This document shows, piece after piece, positions 26,680-35,938 of a DNA stretch of 64,000 nt (position 1 is the stretch's first letter; each line of letters starts with the position of its first letter). The DNA comes from Aliiroseovarius halocynthiae (lineage in GTDB: Bacteria; Pseudomonadota; Alphaproteobacteria; Rhodobacterales; Rhodobacteraceae). The position numbers and the translations under genes were made by a program. The notes under the pieces are model-generated. The model saw only the letters and a program-made list of their open reading frames with translations, did no database searches and had not been told where the DNA came from. The DNA lies in assembly GCF_007004645.1 (NCBI RefSeq), contig NZ_ML660021.1:1-64000 (forward strand), in the 5' to 3' direction.

Positions 26680-26745
26680 CGCGCCGGGGCGCTTCCCTTT
26701 CGTTCCCCCCTTCGCTATCACGCGTGGGAATGAAGGAGCGTCCCC

Positions 26746-27855
26746 ATGTCGATGAACAGCTTTGGTCACATCTTCCGCGTCACCACTTGGGGTGAAAGCC
26801 ACGGTCCTGCTTTGGGCGCAACCGTGGATGGGTGTCCCCCCGGTGTGCCGCTGGAACCCGAGATGCTTCAGGTCTGGCTGGACAAGCGCCGTCCGGGTCA
26901 GAACAAGAATACCACGGCCCGCAACGAGCCCGATCAGGTGCGTATTCTGTCGGGTGTTTATGAGGGCAAAACGACCGGCACGCCGATCCAGCTGATGATT
27001 GAAAACACCGATCAGCGCTCGAAGGATTATGGCGAGATTGAAAAGACCTTCCGCCCTGGTCACGCTGACATCACCTATTGGCAGAAATACGGGATCCGTG
27101 ATCCGCGCGGCGGAGGGCGGTCCTCGGCCCGTGAAACGGCGGCGCGTGTGGCTGCAGGTGGCGTCGCCCGCGAAGCGTTGAAGGCACTGGTGCCGGGGCT
27201 TGAGATCAAGGGATATATGACCCAGATGGGCGAAAAGCATCTGGATCGGTCGAAGTTCGATTGGGATGCCATTGATGACAATCCCTTCTGGCTGCCAGAT
27301 GCCAGCGCCGTTCAGGACTGGGAAGATTACCTTCAATATCTGCGCGTCAAGGAAAATGACAGCGTCGGTGCCGCGATCGAGGTCTGCGTGCGCGGCGCGC
27401 CTGTTGGCCTTGGGGCACCTGTTTATGCCAAGTTAGACACTGATTTGGCGGCTGCGATGATGTCGATCAATGCCGTGAAAGGCGTCGAGATTGGCGAAGG
27501 TATGGCCGCAGCTGGCCTGCGCGGAACCGAAAACGCTGACGAGATATTCCTTGGGAACGATGGAAAGCCTGTCTTTTCGTCGAACCATGCCGGGGGCATT
27601 TTGGGCGGCATCTCGTCGGGTCAGGACATCGTTGTGCGGTTCGCTGTGAAGCCCACAAGCTCGATCCTGACGCCGCGCCAGTCGATCACCAAGACAGGCG
27701 AGCCGATTGAGGTGATCACCAAGGGGCGCCACGATCCCTGTGTCGGCATTCGCGCCGTTCCCGTAGGCGAGGCGATGGCCGCCTGCGTGATCCTTGATCA
27801 CCTGATGCTGCATCGCGCGCAGATCGGCGAAGGTCCACGCGGCCAGATTGGCTAG
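26746..27855 (+). CDS. aroC: chorismate synthase
   Basis: This enzyme makes chorismate from EPSP with reduced FMN, the last shikimate-pathway step. The 369-residue protein has [18 protein letters not shown] at the N-terminus, the [36 protein letters not shown] region and the [13 protein letters not shown] and [17 protein letters not shown] blocks that are diagnostic. Confidence 0.97.
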   Translation: MSMNSFGHIFRVTTWGESHGPALGATVDGCPPGVPLEPEMLQVWLDKRRPGQNKNTTARNEPDQVRILSGVYEGKTTGTPIQLMIENTDQRSKDYGEIEKTFRPGHADITYWQKYGIRDPRGGGRSSARETAARVAAGGVAREALKALVPGLEIKGYMTQMGEKHLDRSKFDWDAIDDNPFWLPDASAVQDWEDYLQYLRVKENDSVGAAIEVCVRGAPVGLGAPVYAKLDTDLAAAMMSINAVKGVEIGEGMAAAGLRGTENADEIFLGNDGKPVFSSNHAGGILGGISSGQDIVVRFAVKPTSSILTPRQSITKTGEPIEVITKGRHDPCVGIRAVPVGEAMAACVILDHLMLHRAQIGEGPRGQIG

Positions 27856-27888
27856 GGCGCGGTCCCCAGCCAATCCAAGCGCTTTCAA

Positions 27889-28299
27889 TTACGCGGTTGC
27901 AGCGGTTAGCGCGGTATCCATCAGGGCTTTAATATCGCTTTTTGACGTGCCGGCCACGATGCGACCCAGTTCTTGGTCCCCTTTCAGTACGACAAGGGTC
28001 GAACGGCGCGGAATGCGCAGGGATTGGGTCAATTTCGACTTTCCATGCTGGTCCCAGTCGACATCAATAAAGGTGATCGCGTCGTCATAAGCAGGGTTTT
28101 CGGCTTTCAGCGCGTTGATCACACGTTCCTGAGCGGCACAGGTGCCACACCAGCTGGCTTTGAAGTCCAGAAACACGGTTTCCCCGTTTTCCAGCGCTTT
28201 GGTAACAAGCCCGGGGGCATAGTCCATAGCGCCCGCTCGGGCCAAGGCAGGCACAAGCGATACGGCCGCGGTGAGGGACAGGAAATCTCGACGGTTCAT
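27889..28299 (-). CDS. periplasmic thioredoxin-like protein
   Basis: This 136-residue protein has a twin-arginine-type leader (MNRRDFLSLTAAVSLVPALARAGA) and a thioredoxin fold with the FKASWCGTCAAQERV redox site and a cis-proline (IPRRSTLVVLKG). It lies 12 bp downstream of a ccdA gene. That pairing suggests it receives electrons from CcdA and reduces periplasmic disulfides, as in cytochrome c maturation or SoxV/SoxW systems. Confidence 0.88.
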   Translation of the reverse strand: MNRRDFLSLTAAVSLVPALARAGAMDYAPGLVTKALENGETVFLDFKASWCGTCAAQERVINALKAENPAYDDAITFIDVDWDQHGKSKLTQSLRIPRRSTLVVLKGDQELGRIVAGTSKSDIKALMDTALTAATA

Positions 28300-28311
28300 G
28301 GTTGTCTCCTT

Positions 28312-29025
28312 TCAGAGGGATACAGAGAAGTCATTCAGCCAGGCGGGCAGTGTTTGCACGGCCCAGGCTTCTAAAACGTGGTGAAAACGGAACAGGATCA
28401 TCAGGCCGACTGCGACAAAGATCACCCCCATGATGGGGCGGGATTTCTGCGCAATCCGCCGCATTAGAGCCTGTCTGCGCATGATCGCCGCCCGTGCGCC
28501 ATAGCCCAATGCGATGATGATTGTGGACACACCCAATGCGAAGGCGATCATGATGGCAGCAGCCCACGGGATCGACTTGCCTTGCGACGCCAGCGATATC
28601 GCGCCACCCAATGTTGGGCCGATACAGGGGCTCCAAACTGCGCCAAGCAACATGCCGCCAAGGAACTGCCCTGACAGGCCGCCCCGATCTATGTCGTCCA
28701 GCGACGTGTCCGCGTGCGACGAAACCCCCGCCGTGGCGGTGGCAAAGCGTTCAGACAGGACCGGGGTCATCAGGATCAGCCCGAAGCCCACCATCAAGAT
28801 GGCCCCCGCCCGCGCGACCATGTCTTCGGTCAACCCGATGGTATATCCAAGCACGGTGACCAGCAGACCCAACGTGACGAAAGACACGCTCATCCCGGCG
28901 GCGACGGCCAAGGGGCCAAAGCGACTGGCCTGAAGCGCGGTGGCCAGCACGATGTGAAGCACCGGCAAAACGCAGGGGTTGATCAGGGTCAGAAGCCCGG
29001 CAAGATATCCAAACACAAGTTCCAT
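28312..29025 (-). CDS. ccdA: CcdA-family thiol:disulfide transporter
   Basis: This 237-residue inner-membrane protein has six helices. Redox cysteines sit in TLINPCVLPVLHIV and GAVWSPCIGPTLGGA, the pair that carries electrons from cytoplasmic thioredoxin across the membrane. It is cotranscribed with the thioredoxin-like gene. No cytochrome c maturation genes are in the window. Confidence 0.9.
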   Translation of the reverse strand: MELVFGYLAGLLTLINPCVLPVLHIVLATALQASRFGPLAVAAGMSVSFVTLGLLVTVLGYTIGLTEDMVARAGAILMVGFGLILMTPVLSERFATATAGVSSHADTSLDDIDRGGLSGQFLGGMLLGAVWSPCIGPTLGGAISLASQGKSIPWAAAIMIAFALGVSTIIIALGYGARAAIMRRQALMRRIAQKSRPIMGVIFVAVGLMILFRFHHVLEAWAVQTLPAWLNDFSVSL

Positions 29026-29082
29026 GCTTGGAATGTCCCGGATATCGCTGCGAATGTCATCTCACGAAGCGGGCAAGCGGCT

Positions 29083-29958
29083 TCACGTCTCTGTGGGAAT
29101 TTGTTTCGAAAGCTGCACGGCAAGGATACCAACGGTGATGATGGCAACACCGATGAAGTCGACCACACTAAGCGCTTCGCCAAGCAGCAACCACGCAATC
29201 GCCACGCCGAAAAACGGGTTCAGGAAGTGGAACGTCGCGGCTTTGACCGCGCCAATGCGCCCGACAAGGGAAAACCAAACCCACGTCGCCAACAAGCCGG
29301 GGACAAGAACGGTATAGGTAAACGCCATCCCCAGTCGCAGGCTTGGCGTGAAGGACGGGTTTTCAAGGAACAGGGCGGCGATAAAGAGCGCTCCGGCCCC
29401 GACAAACATCTGCAAGCCGACGATCATCATTAGGTTGCCGCCCGAAGATGCCGTGCGCACCGATAGGGTGGCAGCCGTCAGCGCGGCGGCCGCGATGAAG
29501 CACAGGATGACCCCGGTGATATCCACGCCACCAGATAGGCGCGATCCCATGATCAGCGTCACGCCAACGACACCGGCAAACAGGCCAGCGACCGCCATTG
29601 GGCGCAAGCGATCCCCCAAAAGGATCCAGCCAGCGAAGGCGACCATCAGCGGCATGGTCGATGCGATGATCGACGCCAGCCCGGCTTCGACCCACTGCAT
29701 GGCAACGAAGTTTAGACCCAAATACAGCGCGTTTTGACAAAAACCGAAGATGATGACGGCCCGCCACTGGTTCCGGGTCAGCCGCCAGCTTTGCCCCAAC
29801 GCGCGCGCGATGAGAACGCCAAGGATGCCTGAGATCAGAAATCTTAGAGAAAGAGAATACAAAGGAGGGGCGTCAGAAACGATGATCCGGGCCGATGTGA
29901 AGGCCGAGCTCCACATCAGGGCGAAAGCTAGCCCCATGAAAATTGCGCGCAGATCCAT
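29083..29958 (-). CDS. EamA/DMT-family transporter
   Basis: This 291-residue protein with ten helices in two EamA repeats has the typical AFALMWSSAFTSARI start and ends LNPFFGVAIAWLLLGEALS. It is a probable drug or metabolite exporter. The HU terminator lies directly before its start. Confidence 0.88.
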   Translation of the reverse strand: MDLRAIFMGLAFALMWSSAFTSARIIVSDAPPLYSLSLRFLISGILGVLIARALGQSWRLTRNQWRAVIIFGFCQNALYLGLNFVAMQWVEAGLASIIASTMPLMVAFAGWILLGDRLRPMAVAGLFAGVVGVTLIMGSRLSGGVDITGVILCFIAAAALTAATLSVRTASSGGNLMMIVGLQMFVGAGALFIAALFLENPSFTPSLRLGMAFTYTVLVPGLLATWVWFSLVGRIGAVKAATFHFLNPFFGVAIAWLLLGEALSVVDFIGVAIITVGILAVQLSKQIPTET

Positions 29959-29966
29959 GTCGTCTC

Positions 29967-29997
29967 CAAAAGAAAAGGGCCGCCAACTTGGCGACCC
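29967..29997 (-). terminator. rho-independent terminator of the HU gene
   Basis: On the minus strand GGGTCGCC pairs with GGCGGCCC (one G-U) followed by TTTTCTTTT. It lies 43 bp after the HU stop and just before the EamA gene in the same direction. Confidence 0.85.
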
Positions 29998-30039
29998 TTT
30001 CCGAATTCTGGCAGCGGGGCAAGACCCCTTGTGACCAGA

Positions 30040-30327
30040 TCAGCCGTTTACGCTGTCTTTCAGCGCTTTGGCGATGGTCATCTTGACGACCTTGTCGGCT
30101 TCTTTCTGGATCTGCTCGCCGGTGGCGGGGTTGCGCACCATGCGTGCCGGACGCTCGCGGCAATAGATTTTGCCAACGCCGGGCAGGGTCACAGCGCCAC
30201 CGCCCGAAACTTCGCGGGTGATGATGTTGATGATACCTTCCAGAGCACCGGTTGCAGACTTCTTGTCCGAGCCCATTTCTTCAGCCAAAGCGGCTACCAG
30301 CTGGGTCTTCGTCATCGGTTTCGACAT
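30040..30327 (-). CDS. HU family DNA-binding protein
   Basis: This 95-residue nucleoid protein has a helical N-terminal dimerisation part (TKTQLVAALAEEMGSDKKSATGALEGI) and the arm region, in which the usual GRNP loop reads RPARMVRNPATGEQI. The ATG at 30327 has GAGGAG upstream; a GTG at 30336 is less likely. HU bends and compacts DNA. Confidence 0.93.
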   Translation of the reverse strand: MSKPMTKTQLVAALAEEMGSDKKSATGALEGIINIITREVSGGGAVTLPGVGKIYCRERPARMVRNPATGEQIQKEADKVVKMTIAKALKDSVNG

Positions 30328-30481
30328 GTATAACACTCCTCACAATTGCCCATTGGTTGGGCTTCATTGCGGGCATTTAACTGTATGTAGAGGTGCGACA
30401 CAATCGTTTGTTGCTCATATTTCCCTAGGAAATAGCGCTTTTTCGCTAAAAAATGGCGCGTCTTCCCTAGGGTCAGGTTTG

Positions 30482-30504
30482 AAATGGCCGCCAAAAGGCC
30501 ATTT
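30482..30504 (-). terminator. hairpin after the AMP nucleosidase gene
   Basis: AAATGGCC (30482-30489) and GGCCATTT (30497-30504) form an 8-bp stem, 10 bp beyond the amn stop on the minus strand. No T-run, so termination strength is uncertain. Confidence 0.5.
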
Positions 30505-30513
30505 GGGCCCGAT

Positions 30514-31998
30514 TTACAAGAATGCCGTTTCCTCGAAGCTGCGCAGTTTCCGGCTGTGAATTCGCTCGATCGGCATGTCGCGCAGGGTTTCCATCGCATG
30601 GATCCCAATCTGCAAGTGGCGTGCCACCTGCGTCTTGTAGAAATCAGACGCCATGCCGGGCAGCTTCAGCTCTCCGTGCAGAGGTTTGTCTGAGACACAT
30701 AGAAGCGTGCCATAAGGCACACGGAAGCGGAAACCGTTTGCGGCAATGGTGGCGCTTTCCATGTCCAGCGCGATGGCGCGGGATTGCGACAGGCGCTGCA
30801 CAGGGCCGGACTGGTCGCGCAGCTCCCAGTTGCGGTTGTCCAGCGTGGCGACGGTCCCTGTCCGCATGATGCGCTTCAGTTCGAACCCTTCGTATTCGGT
30901 CACTTTCGCCACAGCCTGTTCCAGCGCGATCTGGATTTCAGCCAGCGGGGGGATCGGCACCCAAATCGGCAGATCGTCATCCAGCACCTTGTCTTCACGC
31001 AGATAGGCATGCGCCAGAACGAAGTCACCCAGGCGCTGACTGTTGCGCAGTCCGGCGCAGTGACCCACCATCAGCCAAGCATGCGGGCGCAGCACGGCGA
31101 TATGGTCGGTTGCGGTCTTTGCATTGGACGGCCCGACGCCGATATTCACCAAGGTAATTCCCGATCCATCCGGACGGGTCAGGTGATAGCTGGGCATCTG
31201 CGGCAGTTTCGCCGGGATCGGCATGTCCGCGTCTGCCGAGGTGATCCGGTGGTAACCCGGCCCCACAAACCCATCATAGCCGCTGTCAGGATCTGCCAGC
31301 ATCTGGCGGGCATAGGCCTCGAACTCCTCGACATAGAACTGATAGTTGGTGAACAGAACGTGGTTCTGGAAATCCTCGGGCAGGGTCGCGGTGTAATGCG
31401 ACAGGCGCGCCAGCGAATAATCGACACGCTGCGCGGTGAAAGGCGCCAAGGGCGAGGCGCCGCTGTCATCGGGCTCGGCCACGCCATTTACAATGTCATC
31501 ATTGGTTGTCGACAGGTCCGGCACGTCGAATACATCGCGCAAGGGATAGGTCATCGCCCCTTCCTGCGGCACGGTGATGTCTGGATTACGCGACACAGCG
31601 AAATGCACCGGGATCGGCGTGGTGGAATATCCGACCTGCACGGGCACCCCGTGATTGCGCATCAATAGCGCGATCTGCTGTTCCAGATAGTTTTCAAACA
31701 AATCCGGGCGGGTGATTGTGCTGGCATAGGTACCGGGGGATGAAACGTGACCGAAGCTTAGCCGGCTGTCGCGCTGCGCGTGGCTGGTCGTGGTAAGGCG
31801 GATCTCGGGGTAAAACGCACGGAACCGGTTGGGCGGCTGCGCACCGCTGGCGTTTTGTTCAAACGTGTCACACAGAAAGACACAGGCCTTTTCATAAAGT
31901 GATTTCAGCTCGTCCACCGCGGCTTTGGGGTCGGTAAAAACCTGATAGTCGCCGCCATCGGGGCTGACCACGGGGATAGAGGGTGCGCTGGGGGTCAT
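30514..31998 (-). CDS. amn: AMP nucleosidase
   Basis: This enzyme splits AMP into adenine and ribose 5-phosphate. The 494-residue protein has the N-terminal AMN domain (NRFRAFYPEIRLTT) and a C-terminal nucleoside-phosphorylase-like domain with VNIGVGPSNAKTATDHIAVLRPHAWLMVGHCAGLR and DMESATIAANG. Its ATG overlaps the stop of the adenine deaminase gene, so the two are coupled and work in sequence: AMP to adenine to hypoxanthine. Confidence 0.94.
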   Translation of the reverse strand: MTPSAPSIPVVSPDGGDYQVFTDPKAAVDELKSLYEKACVFLCDTFEQNASGAQPPNRFRAFYPEIRLTTTSHAQRDSRLSFGHVSSPGTYASTITRPDLFENYLEQQIALLMRNHGVPVQVGYSTTPIPVHFAVSRNPDITVPQEGAMTYPLRDVFDVPDLSTTNDDIVNGVAEPDDSGASPLAPFTAQRVDYSLARLSHYTATLPEDFQNHVLFTNYQFYVEEFEAYARQMLADPDSGYDGFVGPGYHRITSADADMPIPAKLPQMPSYHLTRPDGSGITLVNIGVGPSNAKTATDHIAVLRPHAWLMVGHCAGLRNSQRLGDFVLAHAYLREDKVLDDDLPIWVPIPPLAEIQIALEQAVAKVTEYEGFELKRIMRTGTVATLDNRNWELRDQSGPVQRLSQSRAIALDMESATIAANGFRFRVPYGTLLCVSDKPLHGELKLPGMASDFYKTQVARHLQIGIHAMETLRDMPIERIHSRKLRSFEETAFL

Positions 31999-33800
31999 TA
32001 ATTTTCCTTCAACAAATCGGTCAGTTCGAATTTGGTCACATCCACCAATCCCAGATCAGAGATCCGTAACTCGGGTATGACGACCAAGGCCAAGAAACTG
32101 TGTTGGATCGAGGCATTATTCAAGGTGCAGCCGCAGGTCTCCATCGCGTCAATGATGTTTTTGGCTTTTTCGGCGACCTCGGTGGCAGGGGCGTCGGACA
32201 TTAGGCCTGCAACGGGAAGCTCGACCAAAGCCAGCTCTTTTCCGCCTTGATAGACACACATTCCGCCGCCAACCTCGGCCAGACGATTGGCTGCCAGCGC
32301 CATGTCGTCATGCGAGGTTCCGACCACGATCATGTGGTGACTGTCATGCGCGACCGTGGACGCCATGGCCATCTGACCCGTGTATCCAAATCCGTTCACG
32401 AACCCGTTGACCACGCCGCCGGTGCCTTTGTGACGCTCGACCAACGCAACCTGCGCAACGTCCTGTGTTTCGTCCGTCTGGACGATGCCGTCAGACACCG
32501 AAAGATCCCGCGTCAGCGCTTTGGTCGGTGCTTGGTTTTCTACAATGCCAATGACCTTGGCGGTGACCGAATTCGCCCCCTCGGGTGCTTCCACGATGAA
32601 GTCATCCGGCACGATCTCTTTACCCATATGCATCGTAGCCTTTGCGTGGGCAGGCCAGTCCAGATGCGGGCAGTCCACGGTGATCTTTCCAGCCTCGGCA
32701 ACGCTGACACCACGGGCGAAAACGCGGTTGATCGGCAGGGTGGTCAGATCGCCGGTCAGGATCACATCCGCGCGTCTTCCCGGTGTAATAGAGCCTAATT
32801 CCCGCTCTAACCCGAAATGGGTCGCGGTGTTGATCGTCGCCATTTGCAGCGCAATCAAAGGGTCACAGCCATAGCTGATCGCATAGCGCAGGGCGCGATT
32901 TACGTGGCCTTCCTCGACCAATGTTCCGGAATGGCAATCATCGGTGCAGATGATGAAGTTGCGCGGGTCCAGGCCCTTTTCGGTCACGGCAGTGATCTGC
33001 TTTTCGACGTCAAACCACGCGGATCCCAACCGCATCATCGACCGCATCCCCTGACGGACACGGGCAATCGCGTCGGTTTCGCAGGTGCCTTCGTGGTCAT
33101 CCGCAGGTCCGCCTGCCGCATAAGCATGGAAATTCGGGCCAAGATCAGGGCTGGCATAGTGCCCGCCGATGGTTTTTCCGGCGTTTTGTGTCGCGGCCAT
33201 CTCGGCCAGCATCTTGGGATCGCTATGAATCACGCCGGGGAAATTCATCATCTCGCCCAGCCCAATGATGCCGGGCCATGTCATCGCCTCGGCCACGTCC
33301 TCGGGGGTGATTTCAAAGCCCGTGGTCTCAAGCCCCGGCGCAGAGGGCGCGCAGGACGGCATCTGCGTAAAGATGTTAACTGGCTGGATCAGAGCCTCGT
33401 CATGCATCAAGCGGACACCTTCCAGCCCCAGCACGTTGGCGATCTCGTGCGGGTCGGTGAACATGGTGGTGGTGCCGTGGGGGATAACGGCGCGGGTAAA
33501 TTCAGCAGGGGTCAGCATCCCGCTTTCGATGTGCATATGCCCATCGCACAGACCGGGGATTAGGTATTGCCCACCCGCGTCGATGACTTCGGTGTCCGAC
33601 CCTATGCAATGGCGCGCGTCCGGTCCGACATAGGCGAAACGGCCATTGGACATGGCAATATGCCAGTTCAAAACCTCGCGCGTGTGAACATTCACAACGC
33701 GTCCATTTTGAATGACGGTATCGGCGGGCTTGCGGCCAGCTGCCACGGCGATCAACCGCGCGGCGCTTTCAGGCCATGATGTAAGCTTGTGACTTTCCAT
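31998..33800 (-). CDS. ade: adenine deaminase
   Basis: This 600-residue amidohydrolase converts adenine to hypoxanthine and ammonia. The metal site is seen in CDGHMHIESGMLTPAEF, FTDPHEIANVLG, GHYA and CTDDCHSGTL. The C-terminal adenine deaminase domain ends in SFLALVVIPELRISDLGLVDV. The start at 33800 (MESHKLTSWPES) gives the usual family length; the open frame continues 87 codons upstream without family similarity. Confidence 0.94.
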   Translation of the reverse strand: MESHKLTSWPESAARLIAVAAGRKPADTVIQNGRVVNVHTREVLNWHIAMSNGRFAYVGPDARHCIGSDTEVIDAGGQYLIPGLCDGHMHIESGMLTPAEFTRAVIPHGTTTMFTDPHEIANVLGLEGVRLMHDEALIQPVNIFTQMPSCAPSAPGLETTGFEITPEDVAEAMTWPGIIGLGEMMNFPGVIHSDPKMLAEMAATQNAGKTIGGHYASPDLGPNFHAYAAGGPADDHEGTCETDAIARVRQGMRSMMRLGSAWFDVEKQITAVTEKGLDPRNFIICTDDCHSGTLVEEGHVNRALRYAISYGCDPLIALQMATINTATHFGLERELGSITPGRRADVILTGDLTTLPINRVFARGVSVAEAGKITVDCPHLDWPAHAKATMHMGKEIVPDDFIVEAPEGANSVTAKVIGIVENQAPTKALTRDLSVSDGIVQTDETQDVAQVALVERHKGTGGVVNGFVNGFGYTGQMAMASTVAHDSHHMIVVGTSHDDMALAANRLAEVGGGMCVYQGGKELALVELPVAGLMSDAPATEVAEKAKNIIDAMETCGCTLNNASIQHSFLALVVIPELRISDLGLVDVTKFELTDLLKEN

Positions 33801-33896
33801 GTACCAATTGTTCTGAAATACGATGTTAGCGCAAGCCCTAAACGAGAGCGCCGGGTTTGCGCTTTTCATTCGCCCTGTCAGATGGATACTGCGCCC

Positions 33897-34733
33897 ATGA
33901 AAAAGACACTGTTTGTATTTGGATTTGGCTATTCCGCCCGCGCGTTGGCGCGTGAGTTGCCAGACGATTTCACCGTCATCGGTACCTCGCGCAATGGCGG
34001 GCCGGACGTGATCGAGTGGCCGGGATCTGACATTAAGGATGCGCTGTCGCGGGCGACGCATCTGCTGATTTCAGCCGGGCCAGATGCGGATGGAGATCCC
34101 GTTTTGCGCCGGGTTAGAGACGATATTGTCGTGATTGCGCCGCAGTTGGAGTGGGTGGGCTATTTGTCTACAACTGGCGTCTATGGCGATCACCAAGGCG
34201 GTTGGGTGGACGAGGATACTGCGCTGACACCCTCGACCAAGCGTGGGCAGTTGCGTGTTCAGGCCGAGGCTGCGTGGCAGGCGCTGGCCGAAGACGCCGG
34301 TTTCCCCCTCCACATCTTCCGGTTGGCGGGCATCTATGGCCCCGGTCGCGGACCGTTTTCCAAAGTCCGCAAGGGCACCGCGCGCCGGATCATCAAGAAG
34401 GATCAGGTGTTCTCGCGTATCCATGTCGAGGATATCGCGCAGGTGCTTGCAGCTTCGATCGCGCAACCTAATCCGGGGCGGATCTATAATGTCTGCGACG
34501 ACAACGCCGCACCGCCCGAGGATGTGCTGGCCCATGCCGCCGAATTACTTGGCCTTCCCATCCCACCGTCCGAGGATTTTGAGACAGCCGAGATGACCCC
34601 GATGGCACGCAGTTTCTATGCAGAAAGCAAACGCGTGAAAAATGACCGCATCAAGGGTGAATTGGGGGTGAAATTGCACTTCCCCGACTATAAGTCCGGT
34701 CTGACCGCATTGATGAAGCAGGAGACTCCATGA
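33897..34733 (+). CDS. NAD(P)-binding SDR-type epimerase-like protein (YeeZ group)
   Basis: This 278-residue protein has an N-terminal Rossmann motif (LFVFGFGYSARALAREL), the YLSTTGVYGDHQGGWVDE segment typical of YeeZ-like extended SDRs, and VCDDNAAPPEDVLAHAAELLG near the end. The canonical YxxxK is not plainly seen. Substrate unknown. It overlaps the channel gene that follows by 4 bp. Confidence 0.82.
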   Translation: MKKTLFVFGFGYSARALARELPDDFTVIGTSRNGGPDVIEWPGSDIKDALSRATHLLISAGPDADGDPVLRRVRDDIVVIAPQLEWVGYLSTTGVYGDHQGGWVDEDTALTPSTKRGQLRVQAEAAWQALAEDAGFPLHIFRLAGIYGPGRGPFSKVRKGTARRIIKKDQVFSRIHVEDIAQVLAASIAQPNPGRIYNVCDDNAAPPEDVLAHAAELLGLPIPPSEDFETAEMTPMARSFYAESKRVKNDRIKGELGVKLHFPDYKSGLTALMKQETP

Positions 34734-35530
34734 CCCATATTTCGGTTCAGCCCGACGGACTGCGCGCGCGCGTTCAAGAGATTGTCGAGCGCCCGATCGT
34801 TCAAAATGTGATCATCGGCGTTATTCTGTTTAATGCGATTACGCTTGGATTAGAGACATCTAAAAGCGTGATGGCCTCGTCCTTCGGGCCGCTGGTCACG
34901 ATACTGGATACGCTTTGCTTGATGATCTTCGTGGTCGAGCTTCTGGCCAAACTTTTCGCCTATCGCCTGCGGTTCTTCACCAATGGTTGGAACTTGTTTG
35001 ATTTCATCATTGTGGGCATCTCGTTGGCGCCGGGGGCCGCGGCCTTCAGCGTATTGCGCGCCCTTCGAATCTTGCGTGTGCTACGCGTCATCTCGGTCGC
35101 GCCACGCTTGCGCCGGGTGGTCGAGGGCTTCGTCACCGCGCTTCCCGGCATGGGCAGCGTGTTTTTGCTGATGGCGGTGATCTTCTATATCGGTTCGGTC
35201 ATGGCCACGAAGCTGTTCGGCGACAGTTTCCCCGATTGGTTCGGATCCCTAGGGCTGTCCGCCTATACGCTGTTTCAGATCATGACGCTGGAAAGCTGGT
35301 CTATGGGGATCGTGCGCCCTGTGATGGCGGCTTATTCCTATGCGTGGCTGTTTTTTGTTCCGTTCATTCTGCTGACAACATTTGCCGTCGTGAACCTGCT
35401 GGTGGGTTTGATCGTGAACTCGATGCAGGACGCCCATCACGAGGAGGACGTCGCCAAAACGGATAGCTATCGCGATGATGTGCTGGCGCGGCTGGACGAG
35501 ATTGAGCGATTGATCCGTGAGCGGAAATAG
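34730..35530 (+). CDS. voltage-gated sodium channel of the NaChBac (BacNav) type
   Basis: This 266-residue channel subunit has six membrane helices and would act as a tetramer. S4 is seen as VLRALRILRVLRVISVAPRLRRV, with an arginine every third position. The selectivity filter TLESWS matches the LESW signature of bacterial sodium channels. A C-terminal cytoplasmic helix (DDVLARLDEIERLIRER) supplies the usual four-helix bundle. Coupled by ATGA to the preceding gene. Likely roles are sodium homeostasis, motility or pH response. Confidence 0.9.
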   Translation: MTHISVQPDGLRARVQEIVERPIVQNVIIGVILFNAITLGLETSKSVMASSFGPLVTILDTLCLMIFVVELLAKLFAYRLRFFTNGWNLFDFIIVGISLAPGAAAFSVLRALRILRVLRVISVAPRLRRVVEGFVTALPGMGSVFLLMAVIFYIGSVMATKLFGDSFPDWFGSLGLSAYTLFQIMTLESWSMGIVRPVMAAYSYAWLFFVPFILLTTFAVVNLLVGLIVNSMQDAHHEEDVAKTDSYRDDVLARLDEIERLIRERK

Positions 35531-35631
35531 GGGCCTCGCCCACGGCTCGGGTGTTTGGTAGCTCACTTCGTGAGCCACGCCCAAGCGTGATGACCAAAGC
35601 GAAGAGTGCGCGGGAGCGTGTTTGAGTGAGA

Positions 35632-35883
35632 TTACCGAGGTTTCTCAAAGACGAACAAATACCCAGTTGATAGGGTCCAAAGGCCCAATGTGAGCATCAG
35701 AAGCAAAAGGCGGAGAACATAGATAATCAGGTTTGGCTGATCCGGAATATACTCGACAAAATTCCAGCCTTCTGCATTTTCATCCATGATTGCTTTCTGG
35801 ATTTTCCCCTTCGAGCTTCCTGCAATCAGTCCGATTAGTCCGCCTGCGAAATTGACGCGTGTTACTTTGTTTATGCGATTCAT
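35632..35883 (-). CDS. small membrane protein, hypothetical
   Basis: This 83-residue protein has a glycine-rich N-terminal segment (FAGGLIGLIAGSSKGKI) and one strong membrane helix near the end (VLRLLLLMLTLGLWTLSTGYLFVF). No family is recognised. The ATG at 35883 is chosen; a longer frame from 35898 would overlap the inverted repeat upstream. Confidence 0.5.
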   Translation of the reverse strand: MNRINKVTRVNFAGGLIGLIAGSSKGKIQKAIMDENAEGWNFVEYIPDQPNLIIYVLRLLLLMLTLGLWTLSTGYLFVFEKPR

Positions 35884-35891
35884 AGAAATAC

Positions 35892-35908
35892 CTATCACTT
35901 ATTGATAG
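35892..35908. promoter_or_regulatory. CTATCA/TGATAG inverted repeat
   Basis: CTATCA and TGATAG, separated by five bases, sit 8 bp upstream of the small membrane gene (minus) in an AT-rich gap. Possible operator; no partner is known. Confidence 0.35.
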
Positions 35909-35938
35909 ATGCATTTCCTATACAGCAACCTTTGGTTG

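Noticed and set aside
33801-34061. N-terminal extension of adenine deaminase
   Set aside because: It would overlap the start of the neighbouring plus-strand gene and adds sequence not found in the family.
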